From assembly GCA_903844815.1 (NCBI GenBank), contig CAIMVD010000070.1, positions 1 to 41,336 of the forward strand: a stretch of DNA of 41,336 nt. Direction: 5' to 3'. Below are positions 26,716-35,573 of the stretch, one piece after another (positions within the stretch are counted from its first letter, which is position 1; each line of letters opens with the position of its first letter). The notes beneath the pieces were generated by a model. That model was not told the origin of the DNA. It was given only the letters and a program-made list of their open reading frames with translations, and searched no databases. Source of the stretch: an uncultured Bacteroidota bacterium. GTDB lineage: Bacteria; Bacteroidota; Bacteroidia; Bacteroidales; VadinHA17. A program made the position numbers and the translations under genes.

Positions 26716-28053
26716 ATGAAGAAGAAAATTGTAATACTTGGAGCGGGGGAGAGCGGCGTTGGGTCGGCAGTTCTGGCACAGAAGCAGGGATTTGATGTAT
26801 TCGTTTCCGATTCAGGCCCTATTAAAGATAAATATCGGGAGCTTCTTGTTCTCCATGGGATCTTATGGGAAGAGGGAAAACACGATGAAAACATCATACT
26901 GTCAGCCGATGAGGTTATTAAAAGCCCGGGGATACCTGATAAGGCACCGGTTATTGTAAAGCTTCATGAAAAGGGCATTCCTGTAATATCGGAGATCGAA
27001 TTTGCGGGCAGATACGCCGGCGGAAAGAAGATTTGCATCACAGGAAGCAATGGTAAGACCACTGTAACAAACCTTATATATCATATTCTGAAAAAGGCAG
27101 GGATGAATGCAGCCATTACGGGCAATGTTGGAAATAGTTTTGCCATGGCAGTAGCAACAGGTAATTACGATTACTATGTTATTGAACTGAGCAGTTTTCA
27201 ACTCGACGGGATGTATGATTTCAAGGCTGATATTGCAGTCCTTCTGAACATTACGCCAGACCATCTTGACAGGTATGGATATAAGCTCCAGAATTATGTA
27301 GATTCGAAATTAAGGGTCACTCAGAATCAGCAAAAGTCCGATTTTCTGATATTCTGGGAAGGAGATCCTGTAATTAAGGCAGAGCTTTCGAAAAAGGAGT
27401 ATGGTATGACACTGCTTCCTTTCTCAGATGAGGTCAAAGAAGGAATGTCAGCTTACATTGAAAATGATGATTTGATAATCGATTACCGCCAAAAAACCAA
27501 CCTTATGTCAATTTATGATCTGGCTCTTAAGGGTCGCCACAACACTTACAACTCAATGGCAGCAGCCATTGCAGGGAAAGTTCTTAATATCCGCAAGGAG
27601 GTGATTAGGGAAAGTCTTGCTGATTTTCAGGGCGTGGAGCACAGGCTCGAGTCTGTGATAACGATTTGTGGAATCAATTTTATAAATGACTCAAAGGCAA
27701 CAAATGTTAACTCAACATGGTATGCCCTGGAATGCATGGAGAACAAAACTGTCTGGATTGTGGGTGGTATTGACAAGGGAAATGACTATTCAGAGCTGTT
27801 TCCGCTGGTTGAAAAGAAGGTGAAGGCAATTGTATGCCTCGGAAAGGATAACAAAAAGATAATGGAGGCTTTTAAGGATAAGGTTGCCACAGTCGTAGAG
27901 ACAACTTCGATGGAAGAAGCAGTCAGAACTTCATATTACCTGGCGAAGAAAGGAGATACAGTGTTGTTGTCTCCCGCCTGTGCAAGTTTCGATCTCTTCA
28001 CCAATTATGAGGACCGTGGCAGGAAATTCAAAGAAGCTGTAAGAAATTTATAA
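26716..28053 (+). CDS. murD: UDP-MurNAc-L-alanine:D-glutamate ligase
   Basis: A 445-residue Mur ligase adding D-glutamate. The N-terminal UMA-binding fold (IVILGAGESGVGSAVLA) is followed by the ATP loop ITGSNGKTTVTNL, the ELSSFQLDG motif typical of MurD, and INDSKATNVNSTWYAL. The C-terminal domain has WIVGGIDKGNDYSEL and LLSPACASFDLFTNYEDRG, all diagnostic for MurD. Four bases separate it from mraY and four from ftsW. Confidence 0.96.
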   Translation: MKKKIVILGAGESGVGSAVLAQKQGFDVFVSDSGPIKDKYRELLVLHGILWEEGKHDENIILSADEVIKSPGIPDKAPVIVKLHEKGIPVISEIEFAGRYAGGKKICITGSNGKTTVTNLIYHILKKAGMNAAITGNVGNSFAMAVATGNYDYYVIELSSFQLDGMYDFKADIAVLLNITPDHLDRYGYKLQNYVDSKLRVTQNQQKSDFLIFWEGDPVIKAELSKKEYGMTLLPFSDEVKEGMSAYIENDDLIIDYRQKTNLMSIYDLALKGRHNTYNSMAAAIAGKVLNIRKEVIRESLADFQGVEHRLESVITICGINFINDSKATNVNSTWYALECMENKTVWIVGGIDKGNDYSELFPLVEKKVKAIVCLGKDNKKIMEAFKDKVATVVETTSMEEAVRTSYYLAKKGDTVLLSPACASFDLFTNYEDRGRKFKEAVRNL

Positions 28054-28057
28054 TATA

Positions 28058-29275
28058 ATGGCAATGCAACAGGGCTGGCTTACAAAGACATTTAAGGGAG
28101 ACAAGGCAATTTGGGGCCTTGTTGTCCTCTTTATGATATACTCACTGCTTGCCGTGTACAGCTCGTCGGTAGGAGTGGCTTTCAAGAGTTTTAACGGCAA
28201 TACCTCTTATTTCCTGAGGAGCCAGATAGTAATGCTGATTTTAAGTCTGGGTATAATTGTCCTGGTTCACCGTCTGCCATATAAATCCTATTTTTCAATG
28301 GCAGGTGTTGTACTGATTATTTCGGTGGGGTTACTTGCGCTTACCTTAGTCGTCGGAGCCAGAGTTAATGCAGCAACCAGGGCTCTTGTAATACCCGGGA
28401 CGGGTTTCAGGCTTCAGACATCTGATGTGGCAAAGGTAGCCCTTGTAATTTATCTTGCACGTTCGCTGGCACTCTACCAGGATAAGCTTAAGAATTTCAT
28501 AGTGGTTACGAAATTCTTCATGGCACCTATATTGGTAGTCTGCGCCCTGATTATGCCTGAGAACCTCTCTACAGCAGCAATGGTCTTCGTTATCAGCATG
28601 GTAATACTTTTTATAGGCAGGGTTCCTGTAAAATACATCCTTGCCTATGTCGGTATGGCTGTTGTTGGGATGGTCCTGTTTGCGATGGTGCTTACAGTAG
28701 TAACAAAATCGAACAGGGTGCAGGTATGGAAAAACAGGATCGAGCAATTCTTCTCCGGTGAACCTGATCCCGATGGTGATTATCAATCGAACCAGGCTAA
28801 GATTGCAATATCTACCGGAGGACTTTTCGGTAAAGCTCCCGGAAAGAGTACTCAGCGCAATATGCTTCCACAGTCAAACTCCGACTTTATTTTTGCAATA
28901 ATAATTGAAGAGTATGGGCTATTGTTTGGAGCCATGCCTCTTATTCTGGCATATATGATACTGCTTTTCAGGGGAATAACTATTGCCCGGAAATGCGAAA
29001 CTGCATTTCCGGCATTCCTGGTAATGGGGCTTATAATAATGATCGTAATCCAGGCTATGATCAATATGCTGGTTGCTGTGGGGCTCTTCCCTGTAACCGG
29101 ACAGACCCTGCCTCTGGTAAGCTGGGGAAGGACTTCGGTTCTTGTAATGAGCTTCTCGTTTGGCGCTATTCTGAGTGTAAGCCGCGTTGCAAATGCACGT
29201 ATAAAGAATGAAATCCTGCCCGAAGAGGAAAAAACGGATGACGGAGAAAAGATATATGAGCCTGCAAAGAAATAA
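28058..29275 (+). CDS. ftsW: SEDS peptidoglycan glycosyltransferase FtsW
   Basis: A 405-residue integral membrane protein with about ten helices. It belongs to the SEDS family that polymerises lipid II together with a class B PBP, here the FtsI encoded earlier in the cluster. Motifs include IMPENLSTAAMVF (central substrate groove), QSNSDFIFAIIIEEYG containing the conserved acidic residue, and a last loop TGQTLPLVSWGRTS. The C-terminus is a charged cytoplasmic tail. FtsW rather than RodA is supported by its place between murD and murG. Confidence 0.94.
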   Translation: MAMQQGWLTKTFKGDKAIWGLVVLFMIYSLLAVYSSSVGVAFKSFNGNTSYFLRSQIVMLILSLGIIVLVHRLPYKSYFSMAGVVLIISVGLLALTLVVGARVNAATRALVIPGTGFRLQTSDVAKVALVIYLARSLALYQDKLKNFIVVTKFFMAPILVVCALIMPENLSTAAMVFVISMVILFIGRVPVKYILAYVGMAVVGMVLFAMVLTVVTKSNRVQVWKNRIEQFFSGEPDPDGDYQSNQAKIAISTGGLFGKAPGKSTQRNMLPQSNSDFIFAIIIEEYGLLFGAMPLILAYMILLFRGITIARKCETAFPAFLVMGLIIMIVIQAMINMLVAVGLFPVTGQTLPLVSWGRTSVLVMSFSFGAILSVSRVANARIKNEILPEEEKTDDGEKIYEPAKK

Positions 29276-30368
29276 AAGGGTAATAATCAGCGGAGGAGGT
29301 ACCGGGGGGCACATTTTTCCGGCAATTTCAATAGCCAACGCTCTTAAGGCTATCGAACCGGGGATTGATATACTTTTTGTTGGCGCCGAGGGCAGAATGG
29401 AGATGGAAAAGATCCCTGCTGCCGGATATAGAATCATTGGATTGCCGGTCACCGGTATCCAGCGTAGCCTGACACTTAAAAATATAAAGGTGATGTTCAG
29501 GCTAATTAAAAGCCTGGCAATGGCAAAAAAGGTGTTGAAGGAATTCAAACCTGATGTCGTTGTGGGTGTTGGAGGTTATGCCAGCGGTCCCGTATTGAGG
29601 CAGGCAGGAAATATGAAGATTCCGTCGCTTATACAGGAACAGAATAGTTATGCCGGGATTACTAACAAACTTCTTGCAAGGAAAGCTTCCATAATTTGTG
29701 TCGCTTACGACGGTATGGAAAAGTTCTTTCCTGCAGGGAAAATTATTAAAACAGGTAATCCTGTAAGGCAGAATTTCGATAATCTGATGGCTCTCGAGGA
29801 TGAGGCTCTGAAATTTTTTAATCTTAAAAAGAAGTTTCCGGTAATACTCGTCCTTGGAGGATCACTGGGTGCCGGAAGCATTAATAAAAGCCTTTCAGAA
29901 AATATTGCATTGTTAAGGGATTCCGACTGCCAGTGGCTGTGGCAAACCGGCAAGCACTATTTCGAAAGTGTAAAGTCGCTGGTTGAAGACACAGTTAACG
30001 ACAATATATCGGTCCATGGATTTATTAACAGAATGGAATACGCTTATGCAGCTGCCGATATAATTATTTCGAGGGCAGGTGCAGGAACAATTTCAGAACT
30101 TTGTCTGGTTGGAAAACCGGTTATTCTGATCCCTTCACCGAATGTTGCCGAGGATCATCAGACAAAAAATGCAAGGGCATTGTCAGAAAAGAATGCTGCG
30201 TTGCTGATTACCGATGAACAGGCATCTAAAACGCTTGTTTCTGAGGCTATTAAGCTTGTGGCCGACACAGCAAGGAGAGAACTTCTTTCGGAAAATATAA
30301 AAGGGATGGCTGACAGGGATGCCGATAAAAGGATTGCAGCAGAAGTACTAAAACTCGCAGGGAAATGA
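29256..30368 (+). CDS. murG: UDP-GlcNAc:lipid I N-acetylglucosaminyltransferase MurG
   Basis: About 370 residues of GT-B fold that convert lipid I to lipid II on the inner membrane face. The lipid-binding loop SGGGTGGHIFPA, VGVGGYASGPVL, LIQEQNSYAG, LGGSLGAGSIN and the UDP-GlcNAc site ISRAGAGTISEL are intact. Three in-frame ATGs (29208, 29238, 29256) all overlap the ftsW end. The last puts the glycine-rich loop at the usual distance from the N-terminus, so I chose it; the 20-base overlap implies coupling to ftsW. Confidence 0.94.
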   Translation: MSLQRNKRVIISGGGTGGHIFPAISIANALKAIEPGIDILFVGAEGRMEMEKIPAAGYRIIGLPVTGIQRSLTLKNIKVMFRLIKSLAMAKKVLKEFKPDVVVGVGGYASGPVLRQAGNMKIPSLIQEQNSYAGITNKLLARKASIICVAYDGMEKFFPAGKIIKTGNPVRQNFDNLMALEDEALKFFNLKKKFPVILVLGGSLGAGSINKSLSENIALLRDSDCQWLWQTGKHYFESVKSLVEDTVNDNISVHGFINRMEYAYAAADIIISRAGAGTISELCLVGKPVILIPSPNVAEDHQTKNARALSEKNAALLITDEQASKTLVSEAIKLVADTARRELLSENIKGMADRDADKRIAAEVLKLAGK

Positions 30369-31759
30369 TTGAATTCAGAAATAAAGAGGGAATTTACTTT
30401 ATCGGAATAGGAGGCATAGGGATGAGTGCCCTGGCACTTTATTTTGAAAAAGGAGGTTTCTCCATTGCCGGCTATGACAGGTCAGAAAGCACCCTGTCGC
30501 GATCTCTCGCAGAAGCAGGTTGTACCATTACCTATATTGATGACGTTACCTGCCTTCCTGACCTCTTCGGTAATGTAGCCCACAAGGAAAAAGTAATAAT
30601 TGTATACACGCCTGCTATTCCTGCAGAAAATAAAATACTCGCCCACTTCAGGGATAATGGTTACTCTCTTTTCAAACGATCGGAAATACTCGGAGAGATT
30701 TCGCAACATACTGATGTCCTTGCAGTTTCAGGCACCCATGGTAAAACTACAGTATCAACCATGCTTGCCCACCTTCTCAAACAGTCGTCAGTTGATTGTT
30801 CTGCCTTCCTTGGAGGCATTTCAAAGAACTATGGATCGAATCTGCTTCTGGGAGAAGGGAGATATACTGTTATGGAAGCTGATGAATTCGACAGGTCCTT
30901 TCACCGGCTTAAGCCCCTGATGGCAGTCGTAACAGCCCTTGACGCGGACCACCTTGATATTTACGGTGACCGGGCAACGATGGTGGAGGCTTACAATGTG
31001 TTCTGCGCAAAGATAAGGCCAGGAGGCTTTCTTGTCGTTAACAGTAAAATCAGGAATGAGATAATTTCTCCTGACGGAGTGTCGGTATTTACCTATGGGC
31101 TTAATGAAGATGCCGATTTCAGGGCATTCAATATTGTACGACATGGTGATTATTACAGGTTCGATCTGAAAACGCCTGATTCACTGATAGAGGATCTTCA
31201 TTTTGCATTTCCGGGGATAATAAATATCGAAAATTTCACCTCTGCAATCGCTATTGCAACTATGTGCGGAGTGACAAAAGATGAGATCAGGAAAGGCGTA
31301 ATGCTTTTCAGGGGAGTAAAGAGGAGATTTGATATCAGGATCAATATTCCCGGTCTTGCATATATCGACGACTATGCCCATCATCCCGACGAAATCAGAG
31401 CATGTATTACATCGGTAAGGGAATATTTCAGAGGAAGGCACATTACCGGTATATTCCAGCCACATCTGTTTTCGAGAACTGCCGACCATGCCGGGGGCTT
31501 TGCCGATATTCTAGATGAACTGGATGAGGTGATCCTGCTTCCGATTTATCCGGCAAGAGAAAAACCAGTCGCAGGAGTAACTTCCGAACTGATATTTAAT
31601 AAGATGAAGTCGCCAAATAAAAGGCTGCTTGAAAAATCGGATATCCCCGGTAAGCTCGATGCTGAAAAAATTGACGTACTGCTTACAATAGGTGCTGGCG
31701 ACATTGATTTACTCGCAGGCCCGATTGAAGAAAAACTTATGGAGGTAAGAGGCAAATGA
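30365..31759 (+). CDS. murC: UDP-MurNAc:L-alanine ligase
   Basis: A 464-residue Mur ligase for the first stem-peptide residue. The N-terminal YFIGIGGIGMSALA is the MurC nucleotide-sugar signature, the ATP loop is VSGTHGKTTVSTML, and EADEFDRSF and YIDDYAHHPDEI follow. The C-terminal GIFQPHLFSRT is diagnostic. Start and stop both overlap neighbours in ATGA fashion (murG upstream, ftsQ downstream), indicating tight translational coupling. No murB or ddl follows, as is normal for this phylum. Confidence 0.96.
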   Translation: MIEFRNKEGIYFIGIGGIGMSALALYFEKGGFSIAGYDRSESTLSRSLAEAGCTITYIDDVTCLPDLFGNVAHKEKVIIVYTPAIPAENKILAHFRDNGYSLFKRSEILGEISQHTDVLAVSGTHGKTTVSTMLAHLLKQSSVDCSAFLGGISKNYGSNLLLGEGRYTVMEADEFDRSFHRLKPLMAVVTALDADHLDIYGDRATMVEAYNVFCAKIRPGGFLVVNSKIRNEIISPDGVSVFTYGLNEDADFRAFNIVRHGDYYRFDLKTPDSLIEDLHFAFPGIINIENFTSAIAIATMCGVTKDEIRKGVMLFRGVKRRFDIRINIPGLAYIDDYAHHPDEIRACITSVREYFRGRHITGIFQPHLFSRTADHAGGFADILDELDEVILLPIYPAREKPVAGVTSELIFNKMKSPNKRLLEKSDIPGKLDAEKIDVLLTIGAGDIDLLAGPIEEKLMEVRGK

Positions 31760-32532
31760 AGAGACTGCTAAAAATAGGATTGGTCATTGCATTGTTATAC
31801 ATTGCCTTAATACCTGTTTACCTGGCAAGTTCCACGAATTCAGTGTCCTGCAAGGGTGTTTCCGTTGATCTTACAGACTCCTCCGACCTGCACTTCGTCA
31901 CAAAGCGACAGCTCCTCAATGCAGCATATGGCAGCTCAGGTAAGATGACAGGAAGACCTATAAAGAGCATTTCAATACCCGCAATAGAAGAAAGAATCAA
32001 CGTTCTCAGAGAGCTGAAGGTTGCAGAAGCTTATTCGTCGATTGACGGGATGATACATATATACGCCGATCAGCGCAATCCTGTCATGAGGGTAATGCCC
32101 GAATCGGGCGGAGATTTTTTTGTTGACAATGAAGGTTATGTTTTCAGGAAAAGAAATCTTTACAATCCAAGGCTGCACATCGTTGAGGGAAATGTGAATA
32201 TAACAGCGGCTATGCTCTCGGGCGTCAGTGTCCTTGATACTGCGATAAAGAATTCAATATTAAAGGATATTTACTTCATAGTCGAATTCATAAAAGATGA
32301 TAATTTCTGGTCGGCCCAGATTGACCAGATTTATGTTGACAAAAACAATGAAATAGACCTTATTCCACGTGCGGGAAGTCAGGTGATTCACCTGGGATCA
32401 GCCGAGAATCTGGTTGGAAAACTCAGAAATCTGGAGGCTTTTTACGATAAGGTACTTCCCGAAGTAGGCTGGAACAAATACTCAGTAATAAATCTTGAAT
32501 TTAAGGACCAGGTAGTTTGTAAGAGAAGATAA
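31756..32532 (+). CDS. ftsQ: FtsQ/DivIB-like cell division protein
   Basis: A 258-residue bitopic protein with an N-terminal membrane anchor (about residues 5-25) and a periplasmic part. A POTRA-like segment (about 45-115: SIPAIEERINVLRELKVAEAYSSIDGMIHIYADQRNPVMRV pattern, key residues E-L..V..A..Y....G.I.I....R.P..R) precedes the beta domain beginning FFVDNEGYVF. FtsQ links early and late divisome parts. Primary sequence is poorly conserved, so position between murC and ftsA carries weight. Confidence 0.88.
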   Translation: MKRLLKIGLVIALLYIALIPVYLASSTNSVSCKGVSVDLTDSSDLHFVTKRQLLNAAYGSSGKMTGRPIKSISIPAIEERINVLRELKVAEAYSSIDGMIHIYADQRNPVMRVMPESGGDFFVDNEGYVFRKRNLYNPRLHIVEGNVNITAAMLSGVSVLDTAIKNSILKDIYFIVEFIKDDNFWSAQIDQIYVDKNNEIDLIPRAGSQVIHLGSAENLVGKLRNLEAFYDKVLPEVGWNKYSVINLEFKDQVVCKRR

Positions 32533-32555
32533 AACGAAATAGCAATACTTAAGAG

Positions 32556-33971
32556 ATGAGCAAAAAAGAACAGTATGTAGCAGCTATCGATATAGGAACC
32601 ACAAAAATTGTGGCGATTGTCGGTAAGAAAAACGAGAATGGCAAAATTGAAATTCTCGGACTCAGCAAAGCACTTTCCAAAGGTGTAAAGAGGGGAGTTG
32701 TCCTTAATATTGAGGAGACCGTTGAGGCAATACAGCAAACTGTAGACGATGTCCAGAAAAGATCAGGTATTTACTTTACCGAAGTCTTTGTAGGCATTGC
32801 CGGTCAGCATATCAAGAGTATGAAGAACCGCGGATATATTATGCGCGAAGCATATGAGGATGAGATTCAGAAAGAAGAGGTTTTCAGGCTGATGGAAGAC
32901 ATGCATAAGATCCATATCGATATTGGCGAGGAGATAATTCATGTAATACCACAGAATTTTATAGTTGATAACGAGACCGGAGTAAAGAGTCCTATAGGAA
33001 TGTGCGGCCGTCGTCTTGAAGCCAATTTTCACATCGTTATCGGCCAGGTGGCAGCTGCCAAGAATATTGAAAAGTGTATCAGAAAGGCAAATCTTACTGT
33101 GAAGGATTTAATCCTTGAGCCCCTTGCTTCTTCCGATGCCGTCCTCACTGAGGATGAAAAGGAGGCCGGTGTGGTTCTTGTAGATATAGGTGGTGGAACA
33201 ACTGATGTTGCTGTATATTACGACAATATTATCCGCCATACTGCTGTAATACCGTTTGGCGGAAATGTGGTGACAAAGGATATCAAGGAAGGCTGCGCAA
33301 TTCTCCAGAGATATGCTGAGCAGCTCAAAATACAGTATGGTTCTGCTCTTGGCGATATTGCTCCCGAGGATAAGGTTGTTTCCATACCGGGTATAAGTGG
33401 AAGGGAACCCAAAGAGATCTCATTCAAGAGCCTTGCCTATATAATACAGTCGAGGATGGAAGAGATCATTGATGCAATCAATTTTGAGATTCAGGTTTCG
33501 GGCTATGCCGACAAACTGGCAGCAGGGGTTGTTATAACAGGCGGAGGAGCCATGCTCAAGCATCTTCCTCAGCTTATGAAATTCAAGACTGCCATGGATG
33601 TCAGGATAGGACTTCCGAATAAGCACCTGGCAGGGAGTGCCAGGAACGAAATCAACCAGCCAATGTATGCAACCAGCGTAGGACTCATACTCAGGGGCTT
33701 CGATTTTCTTGAGACTTACAAGAAGACATTCAATGCAGGTGCCGGAGAGGAATTTGGCAGGCAGAAGCAGGTAATTCCGGTTCCCCGGGAGGAAGTAACT
33801 GAAAAGATTGTTGAGCCTGAAAAGGCCCGGACACAAGTTACGGAGGAGAAGGTAAAGGAGGAGTCTTTCACTGCTCCTGTTTATGAAGAGGAGAAAGTGT
33901 CCATCGCCGATAAGATTAAGTCCATCCTGTCGAAGATGTTCGAAGTTGAAGATCAGTCAATAGGGAATTGA
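32556..33971 (+). CDS. ftsA: Cell division protein FtsA
   Basis: A 471-residue actin-like ATPase that tethers FtsZ to the membrane. Actin-fold motifs are visible: AAIDIGTTKIVAIVG (phosphate 1), LVDIGGGTTDVAVY (phosphate 2) and GVVITGGGAMLKHL (adenosine). The 1C domain lies between the first two (about 85-165). A linker rich in Glu and Lys leads to a C-terminal amphipathic helix (about 448-465, IADKIKSILSKMFEV), the expected membrane-targeting sequence. It is longer than E. coli FtsA (420) because of this linker. Confidence 0.95.
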   Translation: MSKKEQYVAAIDIGTTKIVAIVGKKNENGKIEILGLSKALSKGVKRGVVLNIEETVEAIQQTVDDVQKRSGIYFTEVFVGIAGQHIKSMKNRGYIMREAYEDEIQKEEVFRLMEDMHKIHIDIGEEIIHVIPQNFIVDNETGVKSPIGMCGRRLEANFHIVIGQVAAAKNIEKCIRKANLTVKDLILEPLASSDAVLTEDEKEAGVVLVDIGGGTTDVAVYYDNIIRHTAVIPFGGNVVTKDIKEGCAILQRYAEQLKIQYGSALGDIAPEDKVVSIPGISGREPKEISFKSLAYIIQSRMEEIIDAINFEIQVSGYADKLAAGVVITGGGAMLKHLPQLMKFKTAMDVRIGLPNKHLAGSARNEINQPMYATSVGLILRGFDFLETYKKTFNAGAGEEFGRQKQVIPVPREEVTEKIVEPEKARTQVTEEKVKEESFTAPVYEEEKVSIADKIKSILSKMFEVEDQSIGN

Positions 33972-34011
33972 CCTGTCGTTGTTTAATACATTTTATAATT
34001 AATTAAAAAAT

Positions 34012-35505
34012 ATGGCTATGTCGGACGATATTATGAACTTTGATCTTCCTCTTGAGAGATCGTCGATTATTAAGGTTCTTGGAATAGGCGGAGGCGGCAA
34101 TAACGCTGTCAATCACATGTTTGATAAGGGAATCAGGGATGTTAATTTTGTTGTCTGCAACACCGACCACCAGGCTCTGACGAATAGCCCTGTTCCCATT
34201 AAGGTACAGATTGGTGAAGCCCTTACTGAAGGCAGAGGAGCCGGCAGTAAGCCTGAAGTTGGCCGGCAGGCTGCATTGGAAAATATCGACGATGTGATGG
34301 ATGCCTTGTCGGGCAATACAAAAATGGTCTTCATCACCACAGGCATGGGAGGAGGCACAGGTACAGGAGCAACCCCGGTGATAGCAAAAGCATGCAAGGA
34401 TTCCGGGCTTCTTACTATTGGCGTAGTAACTATCCCTTTTAAATCGGAGGGAAAGGTGAGAATCCGTCAGGCAATTGAAGGTGTTACAGAGCTGAAGGAT
34501 CATGTAGACTCACTACTGGTGATTAATAATGAAAAGCTGAGGGAGATCTATGGCAACCAGCCTGTATCAACGGCTTTTGCGAAAGCTGATGATATACTTA
34601 CTACCGCTGTGAAGGGAATAGCCGAGATAATTACAGTGACAGGTTATATAAACGTCGACTTTGCCGATGTCGAAACGGTCATGAAGAATTCTGGAGTAGC
34701 AATAATGGGGATGGGAAAGGCCTCAGGAGAAAACAGGGCAATCAAGGCTATAGAAAATGCCCTTGGATCGCCACTGCTAAATTCGAATGACATTACAGGT
34801 GCAAAAAGTATTCTTATTAATATCTCTTCAGGTACCGGCGAACATGAGATTACTATGGATGAACTTGGCGAGATTACTGATTATATGTACGATAGCGCCT
34901 CTGAAGATGCTCTTATCATAAGGGGAATATCGAAGGATGAAAACCTGAATGAAGAGATCTCTGTTACAGTTATTGCAACGGGATTCGAATCTAACAGCAT
35001 TTTCCAGCCATACAAACCCCAAAAACCCGAAAAGCTTGAACTTCTTAATTCGCCCTCCACGATTCCCGGTCGCATCGCCCTCGAAATGGGACAGGACACT
35101 TTTGGTGCCCACGATAAGGGAAGAAAATCAGTCATCTCCGAATTTGATGAAGAGTCTCAGGGAATAATAAATTTTGGTTACGAAAAGAGCGGGGAGTTCA
35201 ATGAAATAATGAGCATGCGTCAGACAGTAAATGATGAACATACCCACGAAAAGCAGGAGGCAACGCTCAGGAAGGTCAAACACATGCAGAACATCCTGAA
35301 AAAAGAGGGTTTGTCGAACAAGACCATGAAGGAGAACATTGATACTTTCGAGGATGTTCCTGCTTATGTAAGACGAAACCTTTCGCTTGGTACAAACGGT
35401 ACTGCTTCAGAAAGAAAAACATCGACTTTTACTCTCACTTCAGGTGAAAACAACCAGCCCCTGATTAGTGAAAATAATGTCTATCTGAATGATAATGTTG
35501 ATTAA
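34012..35505 (+). CDS. ftsZ: Cell division GTPase FtsZ
   Basis: A 497-residue tubulin-like GTPase forming the Z ring. GIGGGGNNAVNHM starts the nucleotide domain, the tubulin signature GGGTGTG spans residues 113-119, and the T7 loop with NVDFADVETVM is intact. After the globular core (about 320 residues) comes a disordered linker and a conserved peptide near residue 450 (VPAYVRRNLSL), the likely FtsA-binding site. It is followed by a further 40-residue polar tail, so the peptide is not terminal. ATG 34012 and ATG 34018 are both feasible starts. It is the last dcw gene. Confidence 0.96.
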   Translation: MAMSDDIMNFDLPLERSSIIKVLGIGGGGNNAVNHMFDKGIRDVNFVVCNTDHQALTNSPVPIKVQIGEALTEGRGAGSKPEVGRQAALENIDDVMDALSGNTKMVFITTGMGGGTGTGATPVIAKACKDSGLLTIGVVTIPFKSEGKVRIRQAIEGVTELKDHVDSLLVINNEKLREIYGNQPVSTAFAKADDILTTAVKGIAEIITVTGYINVDFADVETVMKNSGVAIMGMGKASGENRAIKAIENALGSPLLNSNDITGAKSILINISSGTGEHEITMDELGEITDYMYDSASEDALIIRGISKDENLNEEISVTVIATGFESNSIFQPYKPQKPEKLELLNSPSTIPGRIALEMGQDTFGAHDKGRKSVISEFDEESQGIINFGYEKSGEFNEIMSMRQTVNDEHTHEKQEATLRKVKHMQNILKKEGLSNKTMKENIDTFEDVPAYVRRNLSLGTNGTASERKTSTFTLTSGENNQPLISENNVYLNDNVD

Positions 35506-35559
35506 ATATACTTAGCGATCGGTCTGAACATCTTTTGCTGCAATCTTCCTCTTATTTTC

Positions 35560-35567
35560 TATATTTG
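35560..35567 (+). promoter_or_regulatory. -7 promoter element next to the porin start codon
   Basis: TATATTTG is a full match to TAnnTTTG and ends 6 bases before ATG 35574, implying a leaderless or near-leaderless mRNA. Confidence 0.45.
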
Positions 35568-35573
35568 CAGGCT

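Noticed and set aside
20138-35505. Absence of murF, murB and ddl from the dcw cluster as a loss event
   Set aside because: This is the usual arrangement in Bacteroidota, where these genes lie elsewhere; not unusual.
35455-35505. FtsZ tail beyond the conserved peptide as a frameshift artefact
   Set aside because: The reading frame is continuous, and polar extensions after the FtsA-binding peptide occur in this phylum.
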